49,747 nucleotides of DNA from UBA2365 sp964594045 (GCA_964594045.1 CAZQKR010000031.1:1-49747); one strand, 5' to 3'. Positions 1-9,275 are shown, counted from the first letter of the stretch. Notes: a model not told the origin generated them from the letters alone. Numbers and translations are program-made.

Positions 1-45
1 GCTGACTGAAAACGTCAGTGCCTGTGCTGATTGAAAACGTCAGTA
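1..45. repeat. Two copies of a 25-bp hairpin repeat at left edge
   Basis: Two direct copies of a unit made of CTGAC (or CTGAT), a 7-nt TGAAAAC spacer, GTCAG, and TGCCTGTG. The copies begin at 2 and 27. The arms CTGAC/GTCAG are inverted repeats. The same family, with a 24-nt unit and a 6-nt CGAAGC spacer, forms the array at 49436-49600. The array probably continues left of the window. The 25-nt unit shifts reading frame at each copy, which argues against coding. Confidence 0.8.
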
Positions 46-344
46 GGGATTTAGGGGGCAAAGATTTTTCGGAGCAGACTCAATTTTTAAATATTGTGCT
101 TTTATACTGCATACCTGATCATTTATACTTATCAGGGTGGACTAAACGTGTATATGCATGCTTTTTATTAGCCAAGGTGTTTTGTTGCAGGCATGTGGAA
201 CCTTTGATGGAAAATTACAGGCCAGGCTGGTGTGAAATCTGCCTGAATGTTTTTCATGTCGATTGCATATTTCCATAATTCTCACTGATTTTTAGTGAAT
301 GAACGAATCTTTTTTAATTTTACCGGATATTACTGGTTAGGACT
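46..344. other. Intergenic, no gene recognised
   Basis: This is AT-rich sequence between the edge repeat and the M42 peptidase. An 86-residue open frame (18-278) starts inside the repeat and has no recognisable composition or motif, so I do not call it. No clear TAnnTTTG box was found directly upstream of 345. Confidence 0.6.
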
Positions 345-1394
345 ATGATTGATATTGAATTATTAAAAAAAATCTGCGAAATTCCGGGAGCGCCCGGTTT
401 TGAACAGGAGATCAGAAGTTTTTTATTGAAACAAATGTCCGGTCTATCCTATGAAGTCAAAACTGACTCTATGGGAAATGTGATCGCCTTTAAAAAAGGT
501 ACATCAGACCAAAGATTGATGTGTGCTGCACACATGGACGAGATCAGCTATATCGTCACACATGTGGATGATGAAGGTTTTATCCGATTTCAGGCCTTAG
601 GAGGGTTTGATCCCAAAACCCTGACTGCTCAACGCGTGTTCATCCATGGTGACAAGACCATACCGGGCGTAATGGCTTCCAAGCCGGTGCATATCATGTC
701 GCCGGAAGAAAAAAGAAAATCACCGGAAATCAGGGATTTTTTTATAGATACAGGCCTTCCCAAAGATGAATTACTGAAATATATCGGACCCGGCGCTCCT
801 GTCACCAGGGAAAGGACCCTGATCGAAATGGGTGATTGCGTCAATTCCAAATCTCTGGACAACAGGGTTTCCGTATTCATACTTTTGGAATGTCTGAAAA
901 ATCTGGACAAAGCCGTTTTGCCTATGGATTTTTACGCTGTTTTTACCGTTCAGGAAGAAATGGGTTTGAGAGGAGCAACTGTAGCGACTTCCTCCATCCA
1001 ACCGGATTTTGGAATTGCACTGGATACTACGATCGCCTACGATCTGCCGGGTGCGCAGGCTCATGAGGTAGTGACCAGACTTGGAAAAGGTCCTGCGATC
1101 AAGATCATGGATTCAATGGTGATCTCAGATTACAGGATGGTCAATTTTATGAAAAGTGTTGCCACAGAAAACAATATTCCATATCAACTGGAAATACTTC
1201 AGGGTGGCGGTACCGATACAGCCGCTTTACAACGTTCCGGAAAAGGTGGTGCGATTTCAGGCTGTATTTCGATACCGACCCGCCATTTGCACCAGGTCAT
1301 TGAAATGGTGCATAAATCTGATATTCGCGATGCCATCAACCTGATGCAGCACTGTATCATGAGCATGCCGGACTTTGATTGGCAATTCAGGTAA
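345..1394 (+). CDS. M42 family glutamyl/deblocking aminopeptidase
   Basis: Cytosolic di-metal aminopeptidase of the M42 family (349 residues, the usual length) that trims N-terminal residues from peptides. The metal and catalytic residues of the family are visible in order: AAHMDE near residue 61 (first His ligand), DNRVS near 173 (bridging Asp), VQEEMG near 204 (catalytic Glu pair), ALDTT near 227 (Asp ligand), GGGTDT near 288, and the late His ligand in TRHLH near 314. The ATG at 345 is the only good start. The next gene begins 6 nt after the stop, so the two are probably co-transcribed and may both serve peptide and cell-wall recycling. The exact substrate (glutamyl, broad or endoglucanase-annotated M42) cannot be told from sequence. 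Confidence 0.92.
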   Translation: MIDIELLKKICEIPGAPGFEQEIRSFLLKQMSGLSYEVKTDSMGNVIAFKKGTSDQRLMCAAHMDEISYIVTHVDDEGFIRFQALGGFDPKTLTAQRVFIHGDKTIPGVMASKPVHIMSPEEKRKSPEIRDFFIDTGLPKDELLKYIGPGAPVTRERTLIEMGDCVNSKSLDNRVSVFILLECLKNLDKAVLPMDFYAVFTVQEEMGLRGATVATSSIQPDFGIALDTTIAYDLPGAQAHEVVTRLGKGPAIKIMDSMVISDYRMVNFMKSVATENNIPYQLEILQGGGTDTAALQRSGKGGAISGCISIPTRHLHQVIEMVHKSDIRDAINLMQHCIMSMPDFDWQFR

Positions 1395-1400
1395 AAACGA

Positions 1401-2510
1401 ATGCTCAAGTATCAAAAAATGACCATATTAGGCATTATGTCCGGCAGTTCGCTGGATGGTATTGATATGGCTTTATGCGAATTCAGCGGTTCTCCTGATC
1501 GCCTTAAGTGGAAGATCACCCAGGCGATTTGCGTTCCGATGCCGGCTGATTGGAAAATACGACTGACGACATTGCCCAATTCCAGCGCTATGGAACTGGC
1601 ATTGGCTGATTACGAATTCGGTTATTTTATCGGTGAGTTATGCCAAAAGCATTTCGGAAATGAACGGATCGATTACATCGCATCCCACGGGCATACGGTT
1701 TTCCATTCACCGGACAAAGGAATGACTTTTCAGTTGGGCAATGGCGCTGCAATTGCATGCAGGTCAGGAGTTTCCGTTATCTGTGACTTTCGCTCGATGG
1801 ATGTGGCTGCCGGAGGACAGGGTGCTCCGATCGTGTCGTGTCTAGATAGATACCTTTTTAAAGAATATTTTATCCTGGCTAACCTGGGCGGAATTTTAAA
1901 CATCTCCGTAAATTACCCGGATAAAACCTTTGCATGGGATGTTTGTCCGTGTAATCAGTTGCTGAACCACATTGCTGCACGTATAGGGCTTCCATACGAT
2001 CCTCAGGGCCGATTGGCATCAAAAGGACTGGTGCAGAATGAACTGTTACGATCAATGCTGAATGATCCGTATTTTGAGCAAAAAGCACCCAAAACACTGG
2101 ATAATCAATATATCACTGATCGGTTTATTCCGATATTGGACGGGTTCAACTGTTCCAATGAAGATAAATTGAGAACTGCTGTGGAATCGATCGTACAAAC
2201 CGTGAGCAAGGAACTGCATCATATTCTTGGTTCAACCAATTCAAAAGAAAGTTTACCCAAAATATTACTTACAGGCGGAGGAGCGCATAATACTTTCCTG
2301 GTCAATCAATTGAGAAAAAGCCTTCCCCAAGCCGAAGTGATCGTACCTGAAAATATGCTTGTGGATTTCAAGGAAGCATTTTTGATGGCATTTCTGGGGT
2401 TTTTACGCGTGATGGAAACGGAAAACACACTTTCCTCGGCAACCGGAGCAAAAATGAATACGATAGGCGGATGTATCTATAAAACCCCTGAACACGAAAG
2501 AGGAAAATGA
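1401..2510 (+). CDS. anmK: Anhydro-N-acetylmuramic acid kinase
   Basis: ATP-dependent kinase that opens 1,6-anhydro-MurNAc from recycled peptidoglycan to give MurNAc-6-phosphate. The sequence has the N-terminal phosphate-binding motif GIMSGSSLDGID (from about residue 11), SHGHTVFH near 95, a GGQGAP loop near 138, LANLGGI near 159 and a C-terminal LTGGGAHN near 291, all typical of the family. At 369 residues it has normal length. The usual FDTGPGN motif of proteobacterial enzymes is replaced by AWDVCPCN near 179. The Asp is kept, and I recall similar DVCP/DICP forms in Bacteroidota homologs, so this is probably a clade variant rather than damage. An internal ATG at 1419 is an alternative start. 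The gene lies 6 nt behind the M42 peptidase. Confidence 0.93.
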   Translation: MLKYQKMTILGIMSGSSLDGIDMALCEFSGSPDRLKWKITQAICVPMPADWKIRLTTLPNSSAMELALADYEFGYFIGELCQKHFGNERIDYIASHGHTVFHSPDKGMTFQLGNGAAIACRSGVSVICDFRSMDVAAGGQGAPIVSCLDRYLFKEYFILANLGGILNISVNYPDKTFAWDVCPCNQLLNHIAARIGLPYDPQGRLASKGLVQNELLRSMLNDPYFEQKAPKTLDNQYITDRFIPILDGFNCSNEDKLRTAVESIVQTVSKELHHILGSTNSKESLPKILLTGGGAHNTFLVNQLRKSLPQAEVIVPENMLVDFKEAFLMAFLGFLRVMETENTLSSATGAKMNTIGGCIYKTPEHERGK

Positions 2511-2903
2511 TTTAAGAACCCATACGGGCAGGCAAAGAACACCGATTAACGACTTAAGATCTTGCTTTTGTATTCTGTTATCAAAATCGTTGATCCCTGA
2601 TCGATATTCTGCGTGGCTAATTTCTAACATTATTTTTTTTTAGAATTATGCCCATAAACCATGAATTCGAATTAAAAAATCTATGTTTTTTGGGTATGAA
2701 CCAAAAAAGTCGCTGAACAGAAAGTTTATAAAGAAGATTAGCCATAAAAAGCATCTGAAACGAAAAACATGTTGGTTAGTTTTGCTTCCCATGCGCCAAA
2801 AATGTGTTAAATCACAAAATTATCTGATAAATTTGTTTTGTATTAATTTTCTGCCCAATAGATCATTCTGAATCAAGGCATGACTTGCCTGAAAAACAAA
2901 TAA
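2511..2903. other. Intergenic, 393 bp, promoter for downstream SDR
   Basis: AT-rich gap with no supportable gene. Short open frames on both strands lack any recognisable signature. It holds a TAAATTTG box at 2828-2835 (listed separately) and a small AGGCA/TGCCT hairpin just before the SDR start. Confidence 0.6.
2828..2835 (+). promoter_or_regulatory. Bacteroidota -7 box (TAAATTTG) for SDR gene
   Basis: TAAATTTG is a perfect match to the TAnnTTTG -7 element, about 70 nt upstream of the ATG at 2904. No clear TTG -33 element was found at the usual 17-23 nt spacing, so this rests on the -7 box alone. Confidence 0.45.
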
Positions 2904-3932
2904 ATGAATAGCAAAAAAAGTAAAAAGATCCTCGTGACAGGCGCCAATGGGTTTGTGGGCAGCTATATCGTCCGTCAGTTGATACAGTCCGGATACACCC
3001 AAATATTGGCCGGTGTGAGGGCCGGAAGTGACATTAAAATGATCGAAGGACTTGAGGATCAAATTGATATTACAGATTTGGATATACTCGATATTTGCAG
3101 GCTGGAGGAGGTCATCAACAATGTGGATGTGGTTATCCATACTGCAGCGCTGGTTTCCTTTGAGCCTCGGTTAAGGGATGAAATGTACAAGGTCAATGTG
3201 GAGGGAACCGCTAACCTTGTTAATGTTGCCCTGGATATGCCGATCGAAAAATTCATACATGTCAGTTCAGTTGCGGCACTCGGCAGACTTAAGAACAATC
3301 TGACCATCGATGAAAACACCAAATGGGCTGCCAGTCCATTCAATACGCATTATGCCATCAGCAAATACTTGGCCGAACAGGAGGTCTGGCGCGGATTCCA
3401 TGAAGGTCTGCCTGTAGCGATCATCCAGCCAAGTCTTATCCTTGGCGCAGGTGATTGGTCAAGAGGTTCTATAAATATATTTGAATCCATTTCAAAAGGT
3501 GTACCCTATTTTCCAGTCGGTTCAACCGGCGTTGTTGATGTTCGTGATGTAGCCATAATGGCGGAAAAACTGCTTGAATTATCCATTTCAGGAGAACGGT
3601 TCATTTGCAATGGAGAAAATATCAGTTTCCGGGAACTGTTTACCCAAATCGCCAATCATCTGAACCTGAAAGCCCCGACCAAACCACTGAAACCAATGCT
3701 CGCTGCAATTGCCTGGCGATTGGAAGCCTTAAAAAACCTCATCACCAAAAATCCTTTGACGGTAACAAGAGAAACCCTGATGACTTCATCTATGAGTTTC
3801 AACTACAACGCATCCAAGGCTGTTGAAATGCTTGGAATGGAATTCCGTAACGCCGGGACGATCATTCGTGACAGTTGCACAGCTTATATGGAATCTCAGA
3901 AGGCAGGGAAAAAGTATCATATTTTTCATTAA
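2904..3932 (+). CDS. NAD-dependent epimerase/dehydratase (extended SDR)
   Basis: Extended short-chain dehydrogenase/reductase of 342 residues, most like the dihydroflavonol-4-reductase / 3-beta-HSD-like group. The N-terminal Rossmann motif TGANGFVGSY is near residues 12-21. A VDVVIHTAALVS segment follows near 74, then a Ser active-site region HVSSVAALG near 118 and the catalytic Tyr-Lys pair in YAISKYLAEQ near 150-154. The substrate is not predictable from sequence; candidates include nucleotide-sugars, aldehydes and sterol-like molecules. The gene stands alone between two intergenic gaps, so context gives no pathway hint. Confidence 0.85.
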   Translation: MNSKKSKKILVTGANGFVGSYIVRQLIQSGYTQILAGVRAGSDIKMIEGLEDQIDITDLDILDICRLEEVINNVDVVIHTAALVSFEPRLRDEMYKVNVEGTANLVNVALDMPIEKFIHVSSVAALGRLKNNLTIDENTKWAASPFNTHYAISKYLAEQEVWRGFHEGLPVAIIQPSLILGAGDWSRGSINIFESISKGVPYFPVGSTGVVDVRDVAIMAEKLLELSISGERFICNGENISFRELFTQIANHLNLKAPTKPLKPMLAAIAWRLEALKNLITKNPLTVTRETLMTSSMSFNYNASKAVEMLGMEFRNAGTIIRDSCTAYMESQKAGKKYHIFH

Positions 3933-4141
3933 TTCCGTGTATTCAGAAATGTTGACCTGCTGATTCCCCGGATCTCAACAAAGGAAAATCAGGAATTCTG
4001 AGCGAATATTACCAAAAAATAGCTAAATTGACCTGCTTTTGTGCCGTGCAATTTTCATGGGATAATACCTTAAACAGGCTTCCATTCCAACTGATCAATT
4101 TTGCATGGGTATGATGCTAAAAATAATTTATTTTTTGCGGT

Positions 4142-5563
4142 ATGAAGGGATTTGCAATTTTCAATCAAAAAAAAGTTCAGTTTGATGTTCCGGGAGGCAT
4201 GCATTTGCTGGATTATATCCGTAATGACCTGCATTTAAAAGGCACAAAGGAAGCCTGCAGGGAAGGAGATTGCGGATCCTGTATCGTGTTGATGGGGCAA
4301 ATGGTAGACAACAGGCTGTCCTATAAAACAATCAATTCCTGTATTTTCCCGATGGGTGAGATATGCAATACACACATTGTGACGATTGAAGGCCTGAATG
4401 AACAGAAAATGAGTCCTTTGCAGCAGATCATGATCGATGAGTGGGCTTCCCAATGTGGTTTTTGCACTCCCGGTTTCCTGATCAGTATGACCGGATACTT
4501 TCTCCATGCAAAAACCCTGAATGCAGATGATGCCGTTTCTTTTTTGGCAGGCAACATTTGCAGATGTACCGGTTATCTTTCCATAAAAAGAGCTATGATA
4601 CGCCTGTGTGGCATGTTGGATTTGGGTGAATTTGAACAAACTGAACCCCAAAACAGGGTCAGTTATCTGGTCAAAGCGGGTTTTCTGCCGGCTTATTTCG
4701 GACAAATCCATTCCTGGATAGCTGAATTGCCTCCACAGGATGAGCCAAAAGCTTATCATCCCGGAGATGTGATCATGGGTGGAGCAACCGACCTGTATAT
4801 TCAAAAAGCTCAGGTTTTCAGAGATCAGGAACCATATTTTATCCGTCAGAATAAAGCATGCAGGGGAATTCGCAGAGAAGACGGGCAGCTCCGGATTGGC
4901 AGTGCCACAACAGTGAGCGAACTGGAGGAAAGCGATCATTTCAGACAAATTATACCGGAGTTTAATACCTTTTCCAGGCTTATTTCGGGAGCTTCCATCC
5001 GGAATATGGCTACCATAGGAGGAAATCTGATCAATGCTTCACCCATCGGTGACCTGAGTATACTCTTTTTGGCCCTGAACGCAAGCCTCAAACTTGATCT
5101 ATCAGGCACAGAAAGAATACTGCCGCTTCAGAATTTTTTCCTGGACTATAAAAAACTGGATCTTAAACCGGGAGAATTGTTGAAGGAGGTCATAATCCCC
5201 ATGGATTTAGCCTATGCGCACATTCATTTTGAAAAAGTTTCCAGACGGACTCACCTGGACATCGCTTCGGTCAATTCTGCCATGAGCATAAAATTGAACA
5301 ACAGGATCATTACCCGGGTCCATGCTTCAGCTGGCGGTGTCGGGCCGGTTCCACTCTATCTCAAAGGATTTTGTGATCACCTGCAAAATAAAATTTGGGA
5401 GGAAAAACTTGAGGAAGAAGCGATCAGGATCGCATTGAACGAGATCAGTCCGATCTCGGATGTCAGGGGAAGCAAAAATTACAAGCGACTTTTACTGGAA
5501 CAGCAATTGCATATTCACTTTTCTGTCATAGCTGAAAAAACCCGAAACCATGAAAAATTATGA
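4142..5563 (+). CDS. xdhA: Xanthine dehydrogenase, FeS/FAD subunit (XdhA-type)
   Basis: Small subunit of a two-subunit molybdenum xanthine dehydrogenase. It passes electrons from the Mo site through two [2Fe-2S] clusters and FAD to NAD or another acceptor. Residues 1-160 form the iron-sulfur part, with the ferredoxin-like cysteines in CREGDCGSC (about 39-47) and the helical-domain cysteines in CGFCTPG (about 104) and CRCTGY (about 140). The FAD-binding domain follows, with GGATDL near 213 and the signature ATIGGNLINASPIGD near 292, then the CO-dehydrogenase flavoprotein C-terminal domain. At 473 residues it matches bacterial XdhA with fused FeS and FAD domains. Its last 14 nt overlap the start of the large subunit, indicating translational coupling. 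Confidence 0.93.
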   Translation: MKGFAIFNQKKVQFDVPGGMHLLDYIRNDLHLKGTKEACREGDCGSCIVLMGQMVDNRLSYKTINSCIFPMGEICNTHIVTIEGLNEQKMSPLQQIMIDEWASQCGFCTPGFLISMTGYFLHAKTLNADDAVSFLAGNICRCTGYLSIKRAMIRLCGMLDLGEFEQTEPQNRVSYLVKAGFLPAYFGQIHSWIAELPPQDEPKAYHPGDVIMGGATDLYIQKAQVFRDQEPYFIRQNKACRGIRREDGQLRIGSATTVSELEESDHFRQIIPEFNTFSRLISGASIRNMATIGGNLINASPIGDLSILFLALNASLKLDLSGTERILPLQNFFLDYKKLDLKPGELLKEVIIPMDLAYAHIHFEKVSRRTHLDIASVNSAMSIKLNNRIITRVHASAGGVGPVPLYLKGFCDHLQNKIWEEKLEEEAIRIALNEISPISDVRGSKNYKRLLLEQQLHIHFSVIAEKTRNHEKL

Positions 5564-7805
5564 TATCAGCTTGCATGTTAAAGGCCAGTCACAATTTGTT
5601 GACGATGTCAGTTTGCCGGAAGGCACCCTGCACGCAGCAGTTTTCACCGCTCCGGCAGCACATGGCATCATCAGGAAGATGGATTTTGGAGAAGCAATGT
5701 CCATTGATGGAGTAGTGGATATCCTGACCAGTGCCGATATTACGGGGCAAAATCAGATCGGACACATCATTCATGATGAGCCCTTACTGGCCAGCGAAGT
5801 TTTTGAATATTGCGGACAGCCGATAGCGATCGTTCTGGCAAAAAATGTCAATGCTGCCCGGCAGGCGGCAAAAATGATCAAAATTGAGTACGAGTCATTA
5901 CCCTTTGTACTGGATCCACGGGAAGCGTTCAAAAAAGGTCAGATCATAGGTAAAGAACGGACTTTTGCCATGGGAAATACCGATGAAGCATGGCAAAACT
6001 GTGCCTATATTTTTTCCGGAAAGGTGGAATCAGGCGCACAGGAACATCTGTACCTGGAACCTCAGGGTGCAGTGGCCCTACCTATGGAATCCGGTCGGAT
6101 AAAAATAATTTCTTCTACCCAGTCTCCCTCTTCAGTGCAAAAAACTGTTGCTGATGTGCTGGGCGTCCCGCTCAATCAGATCGAAGTGGATGTGACCAGG
6201 ATCGGGGGTGGTTTCGGAGGTAAGGAGGACCAGGCCAATGCATGGGCTGCCATGGCCGGCCTTGCCAGTAAGAAAACGGGACAACCAGTCAAACTGATCC
6301 TTTCCCGGCCGGTCGATATGGCGATCACCGGGAAAAGACATCCGTATTCATCCGATTTTAAGATCGGACTGACTGAAGATCTTAAAATTCTCGCCTACGA
6401 AGTTCAATATTTTCAAAATGCAGGCGCCTATGCAGACCTTTCTCCTGCAATACTGGAAAGGACCATGTTCCACATGACCAACAGCTATTTTATCCCAAAT
6501 GTAAAAGGAACAGGCGTTTCCTGCAGGACCAACCTTCCACCGAATACCGCATTCCGGGGTTTTGGCGGACCACAAGCCATGTATGTTATGGAATGTGCAA
6601 TTTATGAAGCAGCCGTAAAATTGAATGTGCTTCCGTCTGAAATCCAACAAAAAAACCTGATCGGAAAAGGTGAATTATTTCCCTATGGTATGGAAATAAA
6701 GAATAATAACGTAATTGACAATTATTTTATTGCATCCGGGAGGTATAATTTGCATGAAAAAATGCGAAATATTCAGGTATTCAATGCAAAACACCAATAT
6801 TTGAAGAAAGGATTGTCAATAATGCCCATATGCTTTGGCATTTCTTTTACTTCCACATTTTTGAACCAGGCCAATGCCCTGGTGCATATATACAATGACG
6901 GGAGCGTCGGGATCAGCACAGGTGCGATCGAAATGGGACAGGGCGTGGCCGAGAAGATCAGGATGGTAGCAGCCACAGTACTCGGGATTTTTCCTGACCG
7001 TATCCGTATCGAATCAACGAACACCAGCCGGATAGCCAATATTTCGGCAACTGCGGCAAGCTCAGGGGCAGATCTCAACGGTCACGCCACACGTTTGGCA
7101 TGCGAACAACTGAGGGACAGACTGATAAAGGCGATCCCGGTTTTTTCAGGTTTGCCGCAGGGTAACAACTATCTCTTCCGCGATGAAAAACTTTGGCAGA
7201 ATGGTACAGAGACCTCACTGGATTGGAATACTTTGATCGGGATGGCTTACCGCAACCGGACCGGATTGACTTCGCAGGCTTATTATGCAACCCCTGAAAT
7301 ATTTTTTGACAGGGAAAAGGAAAAAGGTACACCATTTTCATACCATGTTACCGGAACCGGCATTCTGGAAGTGACACTGGATTGCAGACGGGGAACATTC
7401 GAAACGGATTCGGTGAATATCGTGCATGACGGTGGCAAAAGTTTTGTGCCTAAGATCGACCAGGGACAGATGGAAGGTGGTCTCGTTCAGGGAATCGCCT
7501 GGATGACCATGGAGGAGGTGGTTTATGCTGAAACAGGAAAAGTACTGACCAATATGTTGAGTACCTACAAAATCCCGGATATGTTTTCAGTTCCAAAGGA
7601 AATCAATATACATTTTTTGGAGTCAGCGGAGTATCCTGACGGAATTATGGGTTCAAAAGCGATTGGTGAACCACCTTTCCTGTACGGAATTGGAATGTAT
7701 TTTGCAGTACTGAATGCAATGCGGAGCTTTAATCCTGCCATTCAGGTCAATTATTCCGCACCAATGACCAATGAGAAAATCTTAACTACTTTGTATAACA
7801 AATAA
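5550..7805 (+). CDS. xdhB: Xanthine dehydrogenase, molybdopterin-binding subunit (XdhB-type)
   Basis: Catalytic subunit that hydroxylates hypoxanthine and xanthine at the molybdenum centre. Visible family features are IGGGFGGKED near residue 218 (Glu corresponding to bovine Glu802), the RTNLPPNTAFRGFGGPQ segment near 325 (Arg corresponding to bovine Arg880, the purine-binding Arg), MGQGV near 460, and GEPPF near 706 with the catalytic base Glu. Keeping both purine-contacting residues favours a true xanthine dehydrogenase over aldehyde or CO oxidoreductases. At 751 residues it is slightly shorter than proteobacterial XdhB. No XdhC chaperone or molybdopterin synthesis genes lie in the window, so maturation factors must be elsewhere. 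The stop is 11 nt before the YgeY-like gene. Confidence 0.93.
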   Translation: MKNYDISLHVKGQSQFVDDVSLPEGTLHAAVFTAPAAHGIIRKMDFGEAMSIDGVVDILTSADITGQNQIGHIIHDEPLLASEVFEYCGQPIAIVLAKNVNAARQAAKMIKIEYESLPFVLDPREAFKKGQIIGKERTFAMGNTDEAWQNCAYIFSGKVESGAQEHLYLEPQGAVALPMESGRIKIISSTQSPSSVQKTVADVLGVPLNQIEVDVTRIGGGFGGKEDQANAWAAMAGLASKKTGQPVKLILSRPVDMAITGKRHPYSSDFKIGLTEDLKILAYEVQYFQNAGAYADLSPAILERTMFHMTNSYFIPNVKGTGVSCRTNLPPNTAFRGFGGPQAMYVMECAIYEAAVKLNVLPSEIQQKNLIGKGELFPYGMEIKNNNVIDNYFIASGRYNLHEKMRNIQVFNAKHQYLKKGLSIMPICFGISFTSTFLNQANALVHIYNDGSVGISTGAIEMGQGVAEKIRMVAATVLGIFPDRIRIESTNTSRIANISATAASSGADLNGHATRLACEQLRDRLIKAIPVFSGLPQGNNYLFRDEKLWQNGTETSLDWNTLIGMAYRNRTGLTSQAYYATPEIFFDREKEKGTPFSYHVTGTGILEVTLDCRRGTFETDSVNIVHDGGKSFVPKIDQGQMEGGLVQGIAWMTMEEVVYAETGKVLTNMLSTYKIPDMFSVPKEINIHFLESAEYPDGIMGSKAIGEPPFLYGIGMYFAVLNAMRSFNPAIQVNYSAPMTNEKILTTLYNK

Positions 7806-7816
7806 TTCATCATAAA

Positions 7817-9010
7817 ATGGAAAATATCTTCAAAAGAATAAATGAACTTGCCATAAAATACAAGGATTATACACCGGAGAACCTGTCCAGACTTGTTCAG
7901 CATAAATCATTGAGTACTAATGAACAAGGAGTAGCTTTGGAATTGAAAAGGCAAATGGAGGAAGCTGGTTTTGATGAAGTGCGCATAGATGGTCTCGGCA
8001 ATGTGATCGGACGGATCGGGAGCGGCAGCAAAATTCTGGCCATTGACGGACATATTGATGTGGTTGATATCGGCAATCCGGACAACTGGGAATTTGATCC
8101 GCTCGGGGGTGAGATCAGCAACGGATTTGTACACGGAAGAGGGACTGTTGATCAGAAAGGAGGCGTAGCCTCGTTCGTAACTGCCGGTCGCATCCTGAAA
8201 GAACTGGGCTTTGACAGAGATTTGACAATTTATTTCGTTGGCAGTGTGATGGAAGAGGATTGCGACGGGTTGTGCTGGAAATACCTGATCGAAGAAGAAA
8301 AGATCAGACCTGATTTTGCGATCAGTACAGAACCTACAAATCTCAAAATATACAGAGGGCACCGGGGAAGAATGGAGATGCATGTCAACTTTTACGGCGT
8401 ATCTTCTCATGGATCAGCGCCTGAAAGAGGTAAAAACGCGATTTACATGGCTGCCAGAACAGCCCTTGAGATTGAGCTGCTTAATGAAAGGCTGGCATAC
8501 GACGAGTTTCTGGGAAAAGGAAGTATTACGATTTCGGAGATCATTTCTTCCAGTCCCTCTTTATGTGCTGTCGCTGATTTTGCCAGAATCCACCTGGACA
8601 GAAGGCTGACCTGGGGAGAAACGGTCGATTCTGCTGTCAGAGAGATCACGGATTTGGTCAAGGACATGAATGCAAGTGTTGAAGTTCTGGACTATACCGA
8701 AAAGGCATATACCGGATTACAGTATGGGATGAAAAAATATTATCCCACGTGGAAACTTGAAGAGGATCATCCTTTGGTACAAACCGGAGTGAGGGCTTAT
8801 TACAATTTTTTCGGGGAAAAACCTGCCATTGACAAATGGACATTTTCCACGAACGGTATTGCGATCAACGGTATTCACGGCATACCGACCATCGGATTTG
8901 GACCGGGTAATGAAATCCTGGCACACGCACCAAATGAAAAGATCGCCATAAATGACCTGGTGATCGCGTCAGCTTTTTATGCAGCATTTGCATATGAGCT
9001 GGAATTATGA
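7817..9010 (+). CDS. YgeY-like M20 family metallohydrolase
   Basis: M20-family zinc hydrolase (397 residues) resembling the YgeY 'selenium metabolism-linked hydrolase' group. The metal-binding residues are visible: DGHIDVVD near residue 76 (His and catalytic Asp), GRGTVDQKGG near 111 (bridging Asp), MEEDCDG near 146 (catalytic Glu and ligand), the dimerisation-domain His in VSSHGSAPERG near 195, and a late FGPGNEILAH (His ligand) near 370. It starts 11 nt after xdhB on the same strand and is almost certainly in the same operon. In enterobacteria ygeY lies in a purine/ureide catabolic region that also encodes Xdh proteins, so a role in breaking down a purine-derived or carbamoylated amino acid is a reasonable inference. 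The substrate is unknown. Confidence 0.85.
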   Translation: MENIFKRINELAIKYKDYTPENLSRLVQHKSLSTNEQGVALELKRQMEEAGFDEVRIDGLGNVIGRIGSGSKILAIDGHIDVVDIGNPDNWEFDPLGGEISNGFVHGRGTVDQKGGVASFVTAGRILKELGFDRDLTIYFVGSVMEEDCDGLCWKYLIEEEKIRPDFAISTEPTNLKIYRGHRGRMEMHVNFYGVSSHGSAPERGKNAIYMAARTALEIELLNERLAYDEFLGKGSITISEIISSSPSLCAVADFARIHLDRRLTWGETVDSAVREITDLVKDMNASVEVLDYTEKAYTGLQYGMKKYYPTWKLEEDHPLVQTGVRAYYNFFGEKPAIDKWTFSTNGIAINGIHGIPTIGFGPGNEILAHAPNEKIAINDLVIASAFYAAFAYELEL

Positions 9011-9128
9011 TTACTTTGACAGACTGCCAATTAGCACACCTATCAGGCTTCAGTCTGAAGATCTTGCTCAGAAACAACTCAGCAGTTTATTTTTTTGGTT
9101 GAGTAAAGCATTATTTCCATCAAAAATG

Positions 9129-9136
9129 TATTTTTG
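9129..9136 (+). promoter_or_regulatory. Possible -7 box (TATTTTTG) upstream of nadK
   Basis: TATTTTTG matches TAnnTTTG about 140 nt upstream of nadK. The TTTG/TTG triplets upstream (9094-9101) are about 27 nt away, longer than the usual spacer. The leader between box and gene contains only a 24-codon frame (9181-9255) without support. Confidence 0.3.
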
Positions 9137-9275
9137 ATTTTAGCCGGGATGAAAAATTTAGTTTTATTTCTGAAATCGATATGAAAAACGATCAGGCCAT
9201 TTTTATAGCGACCAGGCTTGAATGTTATTCATCTAAGATGCCATCCGGCAATTAAAAACATAAAAAAACAAACGG

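Noticed and set aside
18..278. 86-residue open frame at the left edge
   Set aside because: Starts inside the hairpin repeat and continues into AT-rich intergenic DNA with no recognisable protein features.
4235..4948. 237-residue minus-strand frame inside xdhA
   Set aside because: Shadow of a well-supported gene whose plus-strand product has all expected iron-sulfur and FAD motifs.
9181..9255. 24-codon leader peptide upstream of nadK
   Set aside because: No attenuator hairpin or codon bias is visible, and short ATG frames are expected by chance.
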